Of a stretch of 64,000 nt of DNA, positions 44,061-54,571 are shown piece by piece (within the stretch, counting starts at the first letter, position 1; every line of letters begins with the position of its first letter). This stretch comes from Evernia prunastri. Its lineage: Eukaryota; Ascomycota; Lecanoromycetes; Lecanorales; Parmeliaceae. Location of the stretch: NCBI GenBank assembly GCA_003184365.1, contig NKYR01000073.1, forward strand, positions 124,001 to 188,000, written 5' to 3'. Below the pieces are notes generated by a model. It was given only the letters and a program-made list of their open reading frames with translations, searched no databases and was not told the DNA's origin. The position numbers were made by a program, and so were the translations under genes.

Positions 44061-45731
44061 CTACAACAAAGTCCTCTTCCCTCTCGGATCCATCGCCTCC
44101 CGTCTCCTCCACTCCCTGCTCTCCTTCGTGCCCAAACTCCCGCCACCCCCTTCGTTCCGCCTCTCCCAGCCCCCCAACCGGACCACCAACGCCGTCGCGT
44201 TGTCGCCATCACTGCCCACCTCCGTCGCGAAGCCCACGACCTCCCGCGCGCCCAGCTCCGGCGTCTTCGCCTCCTTGACCAGGTCGACAATCTCCTGGTC
44301 GCCGACGCCGCCGGACACGCCATCCGAGACCAGGACCATGAAGGCGTACTCGGACGGGGCAAGGTCGAGGTGGCGGATCTCCGGCTCGGCGGACACGCCC
44401 ATGCGCTTGGAGCCCATGTCGCCGAACGCGCGCGTGTTGGCAAGGCCGGACATGCGCTCTTCGCCGAAGGAGTCGGTGACGAACGAGGCGGCCCAGCGGC
44501 GGAGACGTTCGCTTTCGCTGGGGGAGGAGGGGTGGTGGTCTGTGGTCAGCGGCACCGCTTGCCCATTGGAGACACGGGAGAGGAGGATGCGGGTATCGCC
44601 GCAATGGGCGGTGTAGAGGGTGCTGGGGGTCGAAGGATGCCAAAAGGGCGTAGGTGTCGGGGTCGAGATGAGCGCTATCGACGCCGTGGAACCGCCTCTA
44701 AATGGTTTCTTGTGCTGTTCGGAATATGGCGGATGCGATGGTGAGTGCAAGTTATCGTTCGCATTGAGCGGGCGATCGGAAACGACAGGGTCATTGTCGT
44801 CGCTGGACAGGCTTAACTGGGCCAGGAGGAAAGAGAGATCCGTTTGCAGAAAGGCATGGGTTAGGACAGTTGCGATTGTAGTTTCGGAGTCTGAGGAGAA
44901 GGCCGTGGGCTTGAAGCGCCGAAAGTAGCCTCCTACGGTCTCTTTCCAAGATTTGACAAGGGCAGTCTGGAGGCTGTTGGCTTTGGAGGTGTCATAGGTA
45001 GTGGAGTCTGTGCCACTAGCTTGCCCTGCCCTATCTTGGTTCTCCTTCAACCCCGACCCTGTTCGCCCCTGTGCTCCCTTGTCTGTTTCCCCTGTCGTCC
45101 CACTATTGAGCGTAGATTCCAGCCCATATTTCCCCACAGTCTCTTCAATACTTTCATGCAGTCTCTTCCTTAGATATCCACTACACTCCGTTCCTCCATG
45201 TCCATCAAAGACCCCAAAGTAGAAGACCTGCGGATCTCCACTCGCACTCTCTGCAGAGGTGCCCTCCCCATCTCCATTGCCCTTCTCCCGATCCTTTCTT
45301 TGCTGTTCCCTGTACGCCTGCAATGGACTACTAGCCGGCGCCCTTGTCAACGACCTCGGTGCCCGTTTCGCGAATGCCGGTATCTCGATCACGCCCGCTT
45401 GGTATGTATCTTCATTGTATGGCCGAGTCCCGCGGGAGACGGAGACACCGAAATGATGCTTTGCGCTGCGTAGCGGTATTCGCACGACAGTAGTATCTCT
45501 ACTGCTCCCTAGCAAAGGGGCCGGCGAGGGGCCTTCGCTCGGATTATGCGGCTTTGACGCTGAGCGAGGTAGTTGGTGGTGTGGGCCTGAGGAGGAGCGG
45601 GAGTCGGGATGTAGGGAGGAAGAGGGGAGGTGGGTTACGAAATAATCGTGGAAATGGCGGTAAAAGCTTGCATAATCTCTAGGGTCCTTGACTGGAGCCC
45701 GACCTGCTCTAATGGGTAGCAAACCATGCAT
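44061..45731 (-). CDS. PP2C-family protein phosphatase (Ptc6-like)
   Basis: A continuous minus-strand frame of 556 residues with all core PP2C motifs: SVSRGTRPYNEDTYQAGV (metal-coordinating Glu-Asp), VFYFGVFDGHGGTECSGYL (DGHGG), TLYTAHCGDTRILLSR, GLANTRAFGDMGSKRM, FMVLVSDGVSGGV (DG) and DNATALVVRL (final DN). These PPM enzymes are Mn/Mg-dependent Ser/Thr phosphatases. The long Ser/Pro/Lys insertions between motifs 2 and 3 and the N-terminal HFHDYF segment resemble filamentous-fungal relatives of yeast Ptc6, which acts in mitochondria on the pyruvate dehydrogenase complex and in mitophagy. That assignment is tentative. The ATG at 45731 lacks a clear targeting peptide, so an upstream exon with another start is possible. 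Confidence 0.87.
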   Translation of the reverse strand: MHGLLPIRAGRAPVKDPRDYASFYRHFHDYFVTHLPSSSLHPDSRSSSGPHHQLPRSASKPHNPSEGPSPAPLLGSSRDTTVVRIPLRSAKHHFGVSVSRGTRPYNEDTYQAGVIEIPAFAKRAPRSLTRAPASSPLQAYREQQRKDREKGNGDGEGTSAESASGDPQVFYFGVFDGHGGTECSGYLRKRLHESIEETVGKYGLESTLNSGTTGETDKGAQGRTGSGLKENQDRAGQASGTDSTTYDTSKANSLQTALVKSWKETVGGYFRRFKPTAFSSDSETTIATVLTHAFLQTDLSFLLAQLSLSSDDNDPVVSDRPLNANDNLHSPSHPPYSEQHKKPFRGGSTASIALISTPTPTPFWHPSTPSTLYTAHCGDTRILLSRVSNGQAVPLTTDHHPSSPSESERLRRWAASFVTDSFGEERMSGLANTRAFGDMGSKRMGVSAEPEIRHLDLAPSEYAFMVLVSDGVSGGVGDQEIVDLVKEAKTPELGAREVVGFATEVGSDGDNATALVVRLGGWERRNEGGGGSLGTKESREWRRREAMDPRGKRTLL

Positions 45732-47987
45732 TCTCGTCCCATTGCTGGTGATTTAGCAGTGTACGTAAGTGTTTAGAAGCTGGGGAAGGATTTGCTCCGT
45801 AATTCCGCTACGACTCGTTTGGGCAAGGCGTATTCATGATGCTGTGCATAATCAGCCCGCCTTCACCTACCTATTATTTGCTCTCTCCGCCACGTCTCGT
45901 GACTCTCCTTTTCTGATCCACCTTGTACAGCTAGAGTCTCTCTCCCTCCTATCAACCCAAGAGTACAGTCCTTCTACGTACGGGTCTCTTGCTCTTCCAA
46001 GACAATATAATCACGAACACCATTTCTGGTCAACCACCGCGCGCTGATCCTTGGAAAAGATTTTTCTACAGACCTCCAGCGAATGCTACAAATTGGTCTA
46101 CAGCTCTGCGGTACCTCGCGGAGCTTTCTAAGAATAAAGCTGATTCCACACCGATGTTATCTAACATTTATATATCGGTCTCTAATGGTGAACAAGTCTA
46201 AGTTTTTATAGAAGCTGTATCATTACCGTACAGGTACTGAGGCCACGAAGCAAGGCGATTTCATTGCGCATGATCCCTTGCCAACTCCATTGAACGGAAT
46301 AGGATTGGCCAGCTTTCGTGCTTGCGCCTACCGTTCCAAGTTTCGCGGACGTATTCCTCAATCGTGTTCCTTGAACCATGATCACACATTGTACCTTCGG
46401 CAAAATCGCATCGACAGCAACCATTCAATAATCATGTCTCGCGAGTATGGAGATCTCTTGGGCTATCGTCTACTCTGTCGCAACATATCGCAGCTCTTCG
46501 TGGTGGCTTGATCAGGAAACGCTGACTCCGAGACGTGCACAAGCATACCGACACTGCCATAACAATACAATTCGACATATCCCAAAAGGTCAAGTCAGAG
46601 CTGGTATCCCCGGTCAAATTTTCCGGTCTTAGTAAGCCCCATCACGAATCTAAGGATGGTGTCAAGGTCAAGATTATCAGTAGTCTTCCTGGTGGCGGAA
46701 AATCTCGATTGCTGGTGGAATAATGGAGATACTGCCAGACGTTAATGTTTTCTACTGTGTCACCAGTCATTATATCGCATTATGTGAATATGATGAAACC
46801 AAATCAGGAGAGGCACCCAGATTCCCATCGCCATACACATGCTCTAGGATGTGTTCAAGTACAACGTTACGTCGACGGCGATGAGCGGCAGCTTTCCCAT
46901 GAATGGATGGAGGAGATACAATCCCTAGTGCTAGGGGAGATACGTATGATCGCCGATGCCACAATGTTGCTTGGAGGTGAAATTATCAACACATCATGTG
47001 CTCTTGCCGTTGATGAAGTCAAGAATCTTCGGAGGAGTATAACTATGACTGGGGCTGCAGATGGTACCGAATTGAACGAGCAAAGACTGATCGGATGGAT
47101 ATACTCGCTGAGGCAATGCTAAGGTACACAGTCTTCATTTAGATGGGAGGGACACTTGTCAACTCAGTCGCAGACGCATCAAGATCGAGTGCGGTCGACA
47201 TCCGCCAAAATCCCCTACATCTCTTGTCTGCCCCTCAACAATGCACCTCACTTGATAGCATTCCGCAACTCAAATCACCTTGCACTGGCTTATTAACATT
47301 GACTGCTTGATGGGCGAGAAGTCATAGTATTCCTTGTCAAGGTAAGACCATCCATTTTTAGTGGGTCATACTAATACTTCGCTACCGGTCGGAGAGTACA
47401 TTGAGGGTCCTAGTAGAATGCTACTGCGACGGCTCATTCCTTGATTGCCATATGTGCGTTGGTAGTTCGCCTAGCGTTGAAGGCCGTTTCCGTACAAAAT
47501 AGCATTATTGACCCCACAATCAATCATCCTAAGGGAGAAGACACCAGCATACGCGCCGAACCAAATGACGAGACCTCTCACCTGAAAGACTCTCGCCATC
47601 ACCCCCATTTCGTCGGCAATAAATAATAAGACTCGAAAAGGTGCAAATGACCCTTTAATCCGCATTAAATAGGCTATAAAAAAACATAATGAGATGAAAG
47701 CTTTCTAGTCTGATCTTTCAAATATGGCATAATTATTTCGAGATTGTTTCTTGTTTAGCGGAGAGTAATCGTAGCCTTATCATCTTGTGCACTGGTCAAT
47801 TCACACCCTATCTCTGGAGGTGCCCGAACTCACCTGGATATCGCACCCGGGGGCAGAGGCAGGGGGGGCTTTTCCGAAGGGTGTGTATTACTTCCCACAA
47901 GGTGATATCATATTTGATACATGCGTTAGGCTAATTTATGTGGTAACTCTATCATATTTTGAAATAAGATCTCCCAAAATATTCGTT
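45732..47987. other. Long intergenic region, no confidently supported gene
   Basis: About 2.3 kb. Plus-strand frames at 46535-46723 (with HESKDGVKVKIISSLPGGGK) and 46745-47122 (125 codons, with EIQSLVLGEIRMIADATMLL) look mildly protein-like and could be pieces of a small or decayed gene, but I could not connect them by consistent splice sites or assign a family. The last 250 bases before the tRNA are AT-rich with one G-run (about 47865-47873). Confidence 0.4.
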
Positions 47988-48059
47988 GCCTCTATGGCTT
48001 AATGGTAAAGCGCATCACTAGTAATGATGAAATTCCAGGTTCGATTCCTGGTGGAGGCA
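47988..48059 (+). tRNA. tRNA-Thr (anticodon AGT)
   Basis: A 72-nt cloverleaf without intron. The acceptor stem GCCTCTA pairs with TGGAGGC (one G-U), discriminator A at 48059. The anticodon stem is CATCA/TGATG with loop CTAGTAA, giving anticodon AGT (read as IGU), for Thr. The T arm is CCAGG-TTCGATT-CCTGG. The internal promoter boxes are visible: A box TGGCTTAATGG and B box GGTTCGATTCC. CCA is not encoded, as expected for a nuclear tRNA. Confidence 0.96.
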
Positions 48060-48078
48060 AGCTTTCAACCTACAATTG

Positions 48079-48093
48079 TTTTTTAATTTTTTT
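48079..48093 (+). terminator. RNA polymerase III terminator T-runs
   Basis: A run of six T (48079-48084) and a run of seven T (48087-48093) lie 20 bases downstream of the tRNA-Thr gene, the usual Pol III termination signal. Confidence 0.8.
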
Positions 48094-49713
48094 CGATTCT
48101 GCGATTCGCTGTCAAGACTTTAAATGAGAACGCAACGACAATCTATGAGGACACTAATTGACCTAACTCCAAGATCGATCACGACGGATAGAACTTCAGA
48201 CGTAGCAATATTATCATAGATATTTTTCATCATAAAGCCCGAGGCCGTAACCTAGGCGCGACGTCGATCAGGAACCAAGGGGATGCGACAAAATGTGCTC
48301 GGTACGCGCCCACAATTCCTGTCCGGAAGAATGAGAGAGTATGCGTGACTAAGTATCTACACAGGGGAACGCAGTCCGAGCGGGAAACTGTTTGAGGTTG
48401 AAAAGACTGCGGCGGAAAAGGCATGGGGCCTACCTGGAGCTTTTCCAAGAGCCGTGGTGTACCATCACCATTTCCTCAACGGGCGGCGCAAGGCTCCATC
48501 GATGGGGCCTTTGGATCCGCTCGAGTTGAACAAGCCCGCAGTTTGGTCGACATCAGTATCCATCTTAACAGAGCTTGCGGTTCAGGGGCCGGGGGAGCAA
48601 AGGGAGTCTACAACTACAAGGAAGTGTAGAAGATATGAAGAGTCGCGAGTTCCCCAATTCTCTACGCCGTTCACGTTCTCGTCTCCTTACCCCGCGAGCA
48701 GAAATCTGGGCGCCCCAGACAAGGGAGTATCGTGTCTACTGCGGCTCTAGGCGGATTTCTCCATTCAATAAAAATTCTCAGATCCGGTGATTGTCGGAGG
48801 CCTGGATCATCAGAGGTTGTGGCAACTTTATGTCAATGCTGTGCTGAGGGAGGATGCGTTCGTGGTCATTGTGTGAGAGTGATGCAGTCCATGAATGGGA
48901 AATGTTGCTCGTTCCTTTCCAAGCTGTTTGTTCATTCCAGCCGGAATCTACATCCGTTGGTATTGTCTATATACTTGGATTTCTCGCGTCGTGAAAACAA
49001 GGACAGGACTAACCGCCGCCGTGGCTGTGGTGGTTCCATATCGTCGCGGTTAGATCAGCCAGATCTTACACTTCCTGGGCGTCTATGGCTCGTGGGATGG
49101 CTTGGATGGGTTAGGTTGGACGCTCATACGGACGGGAGGTGAGACATGACCGTTTCGAAGACTGGTTAGAGGAGGTTCAGTTCTTGAGATTGAGGTATGG
49201 GGCGGAAGGGTTGGGTGTGGAAGGTGGGCTGCTCTCTGTTGGAAGGGAGATGGGGTTTCTTTTGTTAACGACTATCGAGGGGGGAGGGGAAGGTGTGGTT
49301 GTGGGCCTTGCTTTTGGTCGATTTTGGCTGCACCTCGAACAACCAACGTGAGACGTCTGCCCGAAGTGAAGTTGGGCCGTTGTTGTTTTGAGGGCATCTA
49401 TGTGATTTTCATCGTCAACGTTCTGTTCTGTATCGGTTTGTTGGAGATATACGTTGTCATCGGTTCGAAGAGTCATACTTGTGTTGTAGATGTATGAAAA
49501 CATGCCAAGCATTGGCCTTTCGGATGTTGAAAGTACAATTACGTCCTAGTCCTAGATACATATGATACTCTTGTCTCCAGGATGATAGAGCTCTCTTCTT
49601 CAATATGTGTAGCGAATGTAAAAAAATCCTTGACCTTGACGCCATACGCTCAGATAGACAACGCGTCGAAGCAAACCGATCGCGCCAGGTACCTCATACA
49701 GCTCGTAGCCAGC
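48094..49713. other. Intergenic, no supported gene
   Basis: About 1.6 kb between the tRNA and the 3' end of the PIS1 gene. Several overlapping short plus-strand frames (48423-49142) and minus frames (49177-49512) show no domain or splice support. Confidence 0.5.
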
Positions 49714-50709
49714 TCAATGATTCTTCTTCTTCTTCCTCGGCAAACCCTGCTCCCTCCTCGTTCTAATGTCCCCCTCAGCAAGCCACTTGCTCGCCTTGAC
49801 TAACTGCACCACATTCAAGATCTGTTTCGCCGCCATTACGGGGGACGAGACGGCCGCAAAGATCCACGGCCAGGTAGAATCCATCTTGTTGGCTCGGGCT
49901 AACTCCATGGCCCATGCGCTGCCGGGGGCTGCAAATAAGGTGGAAGCTGGATGAGATGGACTGCCAGGCCGAGAGGAAGAGCCCGGGGACTTCTCAGTGG
50001 GGAGGAGGGAGGGAGAAAGGGTTGGCGAGGAGAAGGAGAGGAGATAGAGGGCTATAAAGAAGAGTTCGTTGAGGGCGCAGACTGTGAAAAGTACGTTCTG
50101 GTCGTCCACAAAAATCAGCACGCAACGTCAAGAGCAATAGTACCTTGTGCCGGTGAGGTGGATCCGTACCTTGTTCGTATAGTATAGATGGAGGAGCTTT
50201 GACCGATTCTCGTCAACCTTTTTGTGACTCATTCCCCTCCCCGCCATGGTTAGCGTAGCATACATGTGCATGTAATGGCTAGCCAAATCTAAACTGATGA
50301 GCCCCTGGAACAATAGCGCCCACCTCGGCCACGCGCTGCTCAAAAACACGAGCAAACAGGCAGTAGTGCACCTATCCGTCACCATATCCAGGACTGCGCC
50401 AAATTGGGTGGATTGTTCAAAATAGCGCGCTGCGACGCCGTCAAGGGCGTCCAAGAGGCAGGATATGCTATAGAGGAGGGAGCAAGTGCGTGGATGGAGT
50501 GGCATGTAGTAGAGGGAGGCTAGGGCGAGGATAATGCGCGAGTAGCCGATAATGTTGGGGTAGAATAGGAAAATATTCTCTGATCGATCTGCGGTTGAGG
50601 AAGAGCGTTTGGAGATGGCGGAGCCATTGGGGCGGCCGTTTGGTGTGCCATTCTGCTTCTCCGCCGCTGCTGCTTGCTTGCGACTTCGAATGTCAGGTGA
50701 ACCATCCAT
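49714..50709 (-). CDS. PIS1: Phosphatidylinositol synthase (CDP-diacylglycerol-inositol 3-phosphatidyltransferase)
   Basis: Two exons, 50709-50170 and 50097-49714, joined in phase 0 (TNK then NVLFTVCALNELFF), give 307 residues. The first ATG in frame is at 50709 (MDGSPDIRS). The CDP-alcohol phosphotransferase signature D-G-x2-A-R-x8-G-x3-D-x3-D is intact within LDALDGVAARYFEQSTQFGA and the following VLDMVTDR. Hydrophobic helices before and after it (ILALASLYYMP; TTACLLVFLSSAWP; LFFIALYLLSF; IFAAVSSPVMAAKQIL) fit the six-helix membrane fold. The enzyme makes phosphatidylinositol from CDP-diacylglycerol and inositol in the endoplasmic reticulum and is essential in yeast. The linker after the LFFIALYL helix is longer and more Ser/Pro-rich than in yeast. 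Head-to-head with THI4 about 1 kb away. Confidence 0.95.
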
Positions 50710-51434
50710 CCTGGATGTTGCCTTGGTTCCAAACACAGATTCAGATGGTGGAGAATCTCAAGGGATCAGGGCGCAGGTCGCAGAGTGGTGTGTTGTCCTG
50801 CGACTAGCAGAGAATGGTAAGGAGTCGGAGGAGCTCGGGAGCTTCGGAAAGATGATTGACGCTGTTTGGACCCGAAGACGTGTAGCCAACCCTCCTACGG
50901 GTGGTTGTGTTCGAGATACGCAAAGGAGAATCTGCTGGAGCCTAAGCAGATTGCGGCAGCTCCACGATAAGACCTGCAGGAATCAAAGACTAGTGAAAAC
51001 CAAACGAGTGTTCTTGCAGTCTGCAGGGAGCTGTTAACCTCAACACTGCAATGCCTTTGAAGTCCATATATCAAAAGAAAAGAAAAAGCAATAGGTAGCT
51101 GGAGATGTACAAGGGCAATGCAACACTTTTGTTGGCTATCGAATAAAATTGAGCGAAATTGAGCTCGACGTCCGCTTACGAGGATGCTTGGCGTCATAAT
51201 TAAAATACAATCTCCGCTCAAAGTCCGGCACTAGTGAGCTCCCGAGGTTCCGCCAAGTCCCGCACAGATATAAGATCGACCCCACCTCAACATTCTCGCC
51301 TCGTTCCCAACCATCTTTTCTTTCAACCTCCATTGATTCTAAAATTTAACAAACAATCGAGCGTTCCACACTACAAAGCGAAGAAAAGGGAATAAAGACC
51401 GTACAAAGCGTGATATCCTCTCCCAATCCATCAG
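50710..51434. other. Divergent intergenic region
   Basis: Upstream region between PIS1 (minus) and the THI4 leader (plus). Short frames such as 50895-51221 (minus) have no support. The part right of about 51340 is an A-rich leader-like stretch for THI4. Confidence 0.5.
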
Positions 51435-51449
51435 CATGTCCCGCTACTA
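51435..51449 (+). other. Very short upstream ORF in the THI4 leader
   Basis: ATG TCC CGC TAC TAA lies in the inferred THI4 leader. Its presence before the riboswitch fits the fungal theme in which retained leader sequence blocks translation of the main frame. Whether it is transcribed is not known. Confidence 0.4.
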
Positions 51450-51495
51450 ACATTTCCTTCCAACAGACGACTCCACGCGGTACTACCCCACCAAA

Positions 51496-51567
51496 ATGGA
51501 AGACATGGCCCTTAATCGTCTGGTGACTTCCTCAAATGATCAAGGTATCGTATGCTTCAAAGCATGA
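51496..51567 (+). other. Upstream ORF ending inside riboswitch helix P1
   Basis: A 23-codon frame from an ATG at 51496, starting MEDMALNRLVTSSNDQ, ends at a TGA (51565-51567) that is part of the 5' strand of the TPP aptamer closing stem. In fungal thiamine genes, alternative splicing controlled by TPP leaves or removes such uORFs; a candidate donor (GTATCG at 51545) lies inside this uORF. Confidence 0.5.
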
Positions 51568-51711
51568 ACCGGTGTTCGAGCTCAAGCCTCCATCATCGGC
51601 ATCCACCTTCTTCCATTGCTGAAGAAGAGATGTAAATGGTGGAGAGGAGAGTTAGTTCTGAAATTATACGGTTAAAACTTGATCTGGATAATACCAGCGA
51701 AAGGATCATGC
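51562..51711 (+). promoter_or_regulatory. TPP riboswitch in the THI4 5' leader
   Basis: The 3' half carries the nearly invariant fungal THI-box sequence, CTTGATCTGGATAATACC at 51678-51695, followed directly by AGCGAAAGG. The closing stem P1 pairs GCATGA (51562-51567) with TCATGC (51706-51711). The conserved CTGAGA-like pyrimidine-sensing loop appears as CTGAAA at 51658-51663, followed by TTATACGG. Between the halves is an extended P3 arm, as in other fungal versions. It lies within a probable leader intron (donor GTATCG at 51545, branch ACTAAC, acceptor CAG at 51752). In fungi, TPP binding changes 5' splice-site choice and lowers expression of thiamine genes. Confidence 0.92.
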
Positions 51712-51765
51712 TTTCCATCCTGTCAATCATGACAGAAAAACTAACCGCCCAGCAGATCCATTACA

Positions 51766-52821
51766 ATGGCGCCACCAGTTGCAACTGAAACCCTATCAAC
51801 TTTAGGCTCTATGCCTACCAAAGCCATCAATGGCGAAGGGCACTTGAAGCTCAATGGAGCCAAAATCGGGACCAAAACCCTCGAGGACATGGTCGATAAA
51901 TGGGAAACCTTCAAGTTCGATCCCATCCGTGAGAGCCAGGTTTCCCGCGCCATGACCCGTCGCTATTTTCAAGACTTGGACACCTACGCCGAAAGCGACA
52001 TTGTCATTGTTGGTGCGGGATCCTGCGGTTTGAGCACTGCGTACATGCTTGGCAAAGCTCGTCCAGATCTCAAAATTGCTATCATCGAAGCTTCTGTCTC
52101 CCCTGGTACTTGACCCTCTCTTTCCCTTCTCAATGCTCGTCCTCTTTATCTCCATCTTGTCTAACCGTCTACAGGTGGTGGAGCTTGGCTGGGTGGTCAA
52201 CTCTTTTCCGCAATGGTGATGCGCAAGCCTGCCGATGCTTTCTTGTCTGACCTTGGCGTTCCCTACGACGAAGAAGGTAAGTACGTCGTCGTCAAGCACG
52301 CCGCCCTCTTTACCTCCACCCTCTTGTCTAAGGTCCTTTCCTTTCCAAACATCAAGCTCTTCAACGCCACCGCCGTCGAGGACTTGATCACTCGCCCCTC
52401 GGATAATGGTGATGGCAGCGTTCGTATTGCTGGCGTAGTCACCAACTGGACCCTGGTGACCATGCACCACGACGATCAGTCCTGCATGGACCCCAACACC
52501 ATCAATGCTCCACTGGTCATCAGCACTACCGGTCACGATGGACCTTTCGGCGCCTTCTGCGTCAAGCGCCTGGTTAGCATGAACCAAATCGAGAAGCTCG
52601 GAGGCATGCGTGGTTTGGACATGAACACGGCGGAAGATGCCATCGTCAAGCGCACCCGAGAGGTGGTTCCAGGCCTCATCGTCGGAGGTATGGAACTGAG
52701 CGAGGTTGATGGGGCCAACCGTATGGGTCCTACGTTCGGTGCCATGGCCCTCAGTGGTGTCAAAGCTGCCGAGGAGGCGTTGAAGGTCTTCGAGCAACGC
52801 AAGAAGGAAAATGCCGAGTAA
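51766..52821 (+). CDS. THI4: Thiamine thiazole synthase THI4
   Basis: Two coding exons, 51766-52105 and 52175-52821, give 328 residues. The FAD/NAD-binding motif DIVIVGAGSCGLSTAYML, the GGGAWLGGQLFSAMVMRKPA segment spanning the splice junction, HAALFTSTLLSKVL, and the C-terminal GMELSEVDGANRMGPTFGAM are all diagnostic. The sulfur-donating Cys is present in HHDDQSCMDPN (about residue 217), so this should be a suicide-type, single-turnover enzyme that builds the thiazole of thiamine from NAD and glycine with its own Cys sulfur. Expression should be repressed by thiamine through the TPP riboswitch just upstream. Codon bias is very strong, as expected for an abundant protein used once. Confidence 0.97.
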
Positions 52822-54571
52822 GCAACTTCCTTTTAATGGACGGTGGGAGGATGGTTGAGGTTACATGGGGAGATTCGGTGCATTGTTTCCATTGACTGCA
52901 AGGATTCCACACTGTCTTTACGAGCATAACTACGTAGTTCATGAATCCAGCAGTATGAGACGCGCAGTGCATTGCTTGAAGCCGTCGAGGCCGTGAAGCA
53001 AGCTGAATCGTTGACAGCTTGCCCTCTGTAGGCTAATTCCCAAGCAATGGATTTGCAAAAAAGGATTACCCCTTGCAGTACGGTCCCTCCTCGCATGGAA
53101 GAGAAGAAAAGAGGCAAATATAGCAAATTTACATCCAGGCTGGCGGTTAAGGTATTTTAAAGTCTGGCAAGCGGTAAACCCCTGAACCCGGCCAATGCGT
53201 TGGCGCTTAAACAGACGAAGGCCAATCTGAGCTTTGACTGGCTCAAAAGGGTGTTTAGTGAGATTGATTCTGATAAACCATAAATCATAAGGCAGCCCAG
53301 GAGCTGAAGGATCTACGGGATACGATATGAGATTGAGATTCCACATCTCGATGGAATATATCTCTCGTATCATTCAAGGACAAGAACAAGCTCTCGAGGA
53401 GAATGAGATAAGATGAAGATTTTCACACGCGAGACAGACAGGGGGAAATTATTGTATCTACGTAATGTGGTGTGTCAAAGATAGGCTTTGATTGCATGCT
53501 TCATGCACGACGCACGTAACTTGGGAGCATGGCTTTTCTTTTCCATGCATCCTGCGTCGTTGCCGCTGCCAGGGGGGGCCAAAGGTACCTAAAAATCAAA
53601 GCTACACCAACTAACTTGAAGGTTGTATCTTACTTAGATCATAATTTCCGTACATAGCAACAGAAGCAAATCCAAGAATATTCATTGTTACTATCAGAGT
53701 AGTAGTCAATAGGAGTAGTATTGTAGACAGAGTGAATGTAATTGACATGCCAGTAGATAGCCTTACAGGTCATAAATCTAGACATAAATCTATCAGTATG
53801 TAACTGTAACTGGGATATTATTACTTTAGGGGTTAGGACTAGAAGGTTGAAAGGAAGCAAAAGAAGAAGCGTGGACGGAGATCCGGTATTTATTTCCTCA
53901 AGCGAAGCCGTCCCGCCATTTTCCAATCTTGATCTGTGCCTGTGCCTGCCTTGGGGCTGGAAAGGAATGCTATTCTCTATCCTCCTATCCTGTGCTATGC
54001 ACCTAGAATGCGGTCAAAATATACCTTACTCCGCTCCATTTCGCTTCTTCCTTCATCCTTTGCAACTTCAGCTGAACCTTCTGACAAATTGACAAACCTG
54101 AGCCTTGCTCCTATCCCCGTCCTGTCCCTTCCCCCGCTTCCTGTATGTAAGACCGAACCAACCCAATCTGCTCCGAACAAGTGCCTTGGCCTGACCCGAC
54201 GACAGGAGAAATCTCCTTTTCTATTTGGCTCCAGCTCTATATCCTTACAAGGCCTTGCATCTTCACGCCAGCTCTGAACAAAAAAAGAGCCCGAAGAGTC
54301 ATCTTATCCTTCCCCTCTCCAACTCCTCCGAGCTCCTACAACACTACCGCAACCCGATCAATTCTTTCACCGGACCGTCTACCTCTTATATACAGGTCCT
54401 ATTGCTATCACACGACTTCTCCGTCCGCCAGACTCTGCTCTCGAACCTATCATTCATATACCAACACCTTCGAGTGCTACGCTTCCAACATCCAACGTCA
54501 TATCTACACAAGCTGCACAGCCGCAGTCGGCTTCTTCTACAATCACCCTGGCACTCAGTTCATGCTTTGCT
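52822..54571. other. Intergenic, no supported gene
   Basis: About 1.75 kb. Opposing frames at 52939-53373 (minus) and about 53135-53280 (plus) both look mildly protein-like, so neither can be trusted; a decayed fragment is possible. The stretch 53640-53840 is AT-rich. From about 54290 the sequence is CT-rich and is probably the leader of the PHD gene. Confidence 0.45.

Noticed and set aside
46535..47122. Plus-strand frames that look mildly coding
   Set aside because: No consistent splice model or recognisable family; kept only as a remark in the intergenic entry.
51802..52797. 331-codon minus-strand frame
   Set aside because: Antisense shadow of THI4, whose plus-strand protein is unmistakable.
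52939..53373. 145-codon minus-strand frame downstream of THI4
   Set aside because: An equally protein-like plus-strand reading overlaps it, and neither has a family or splice pattern.
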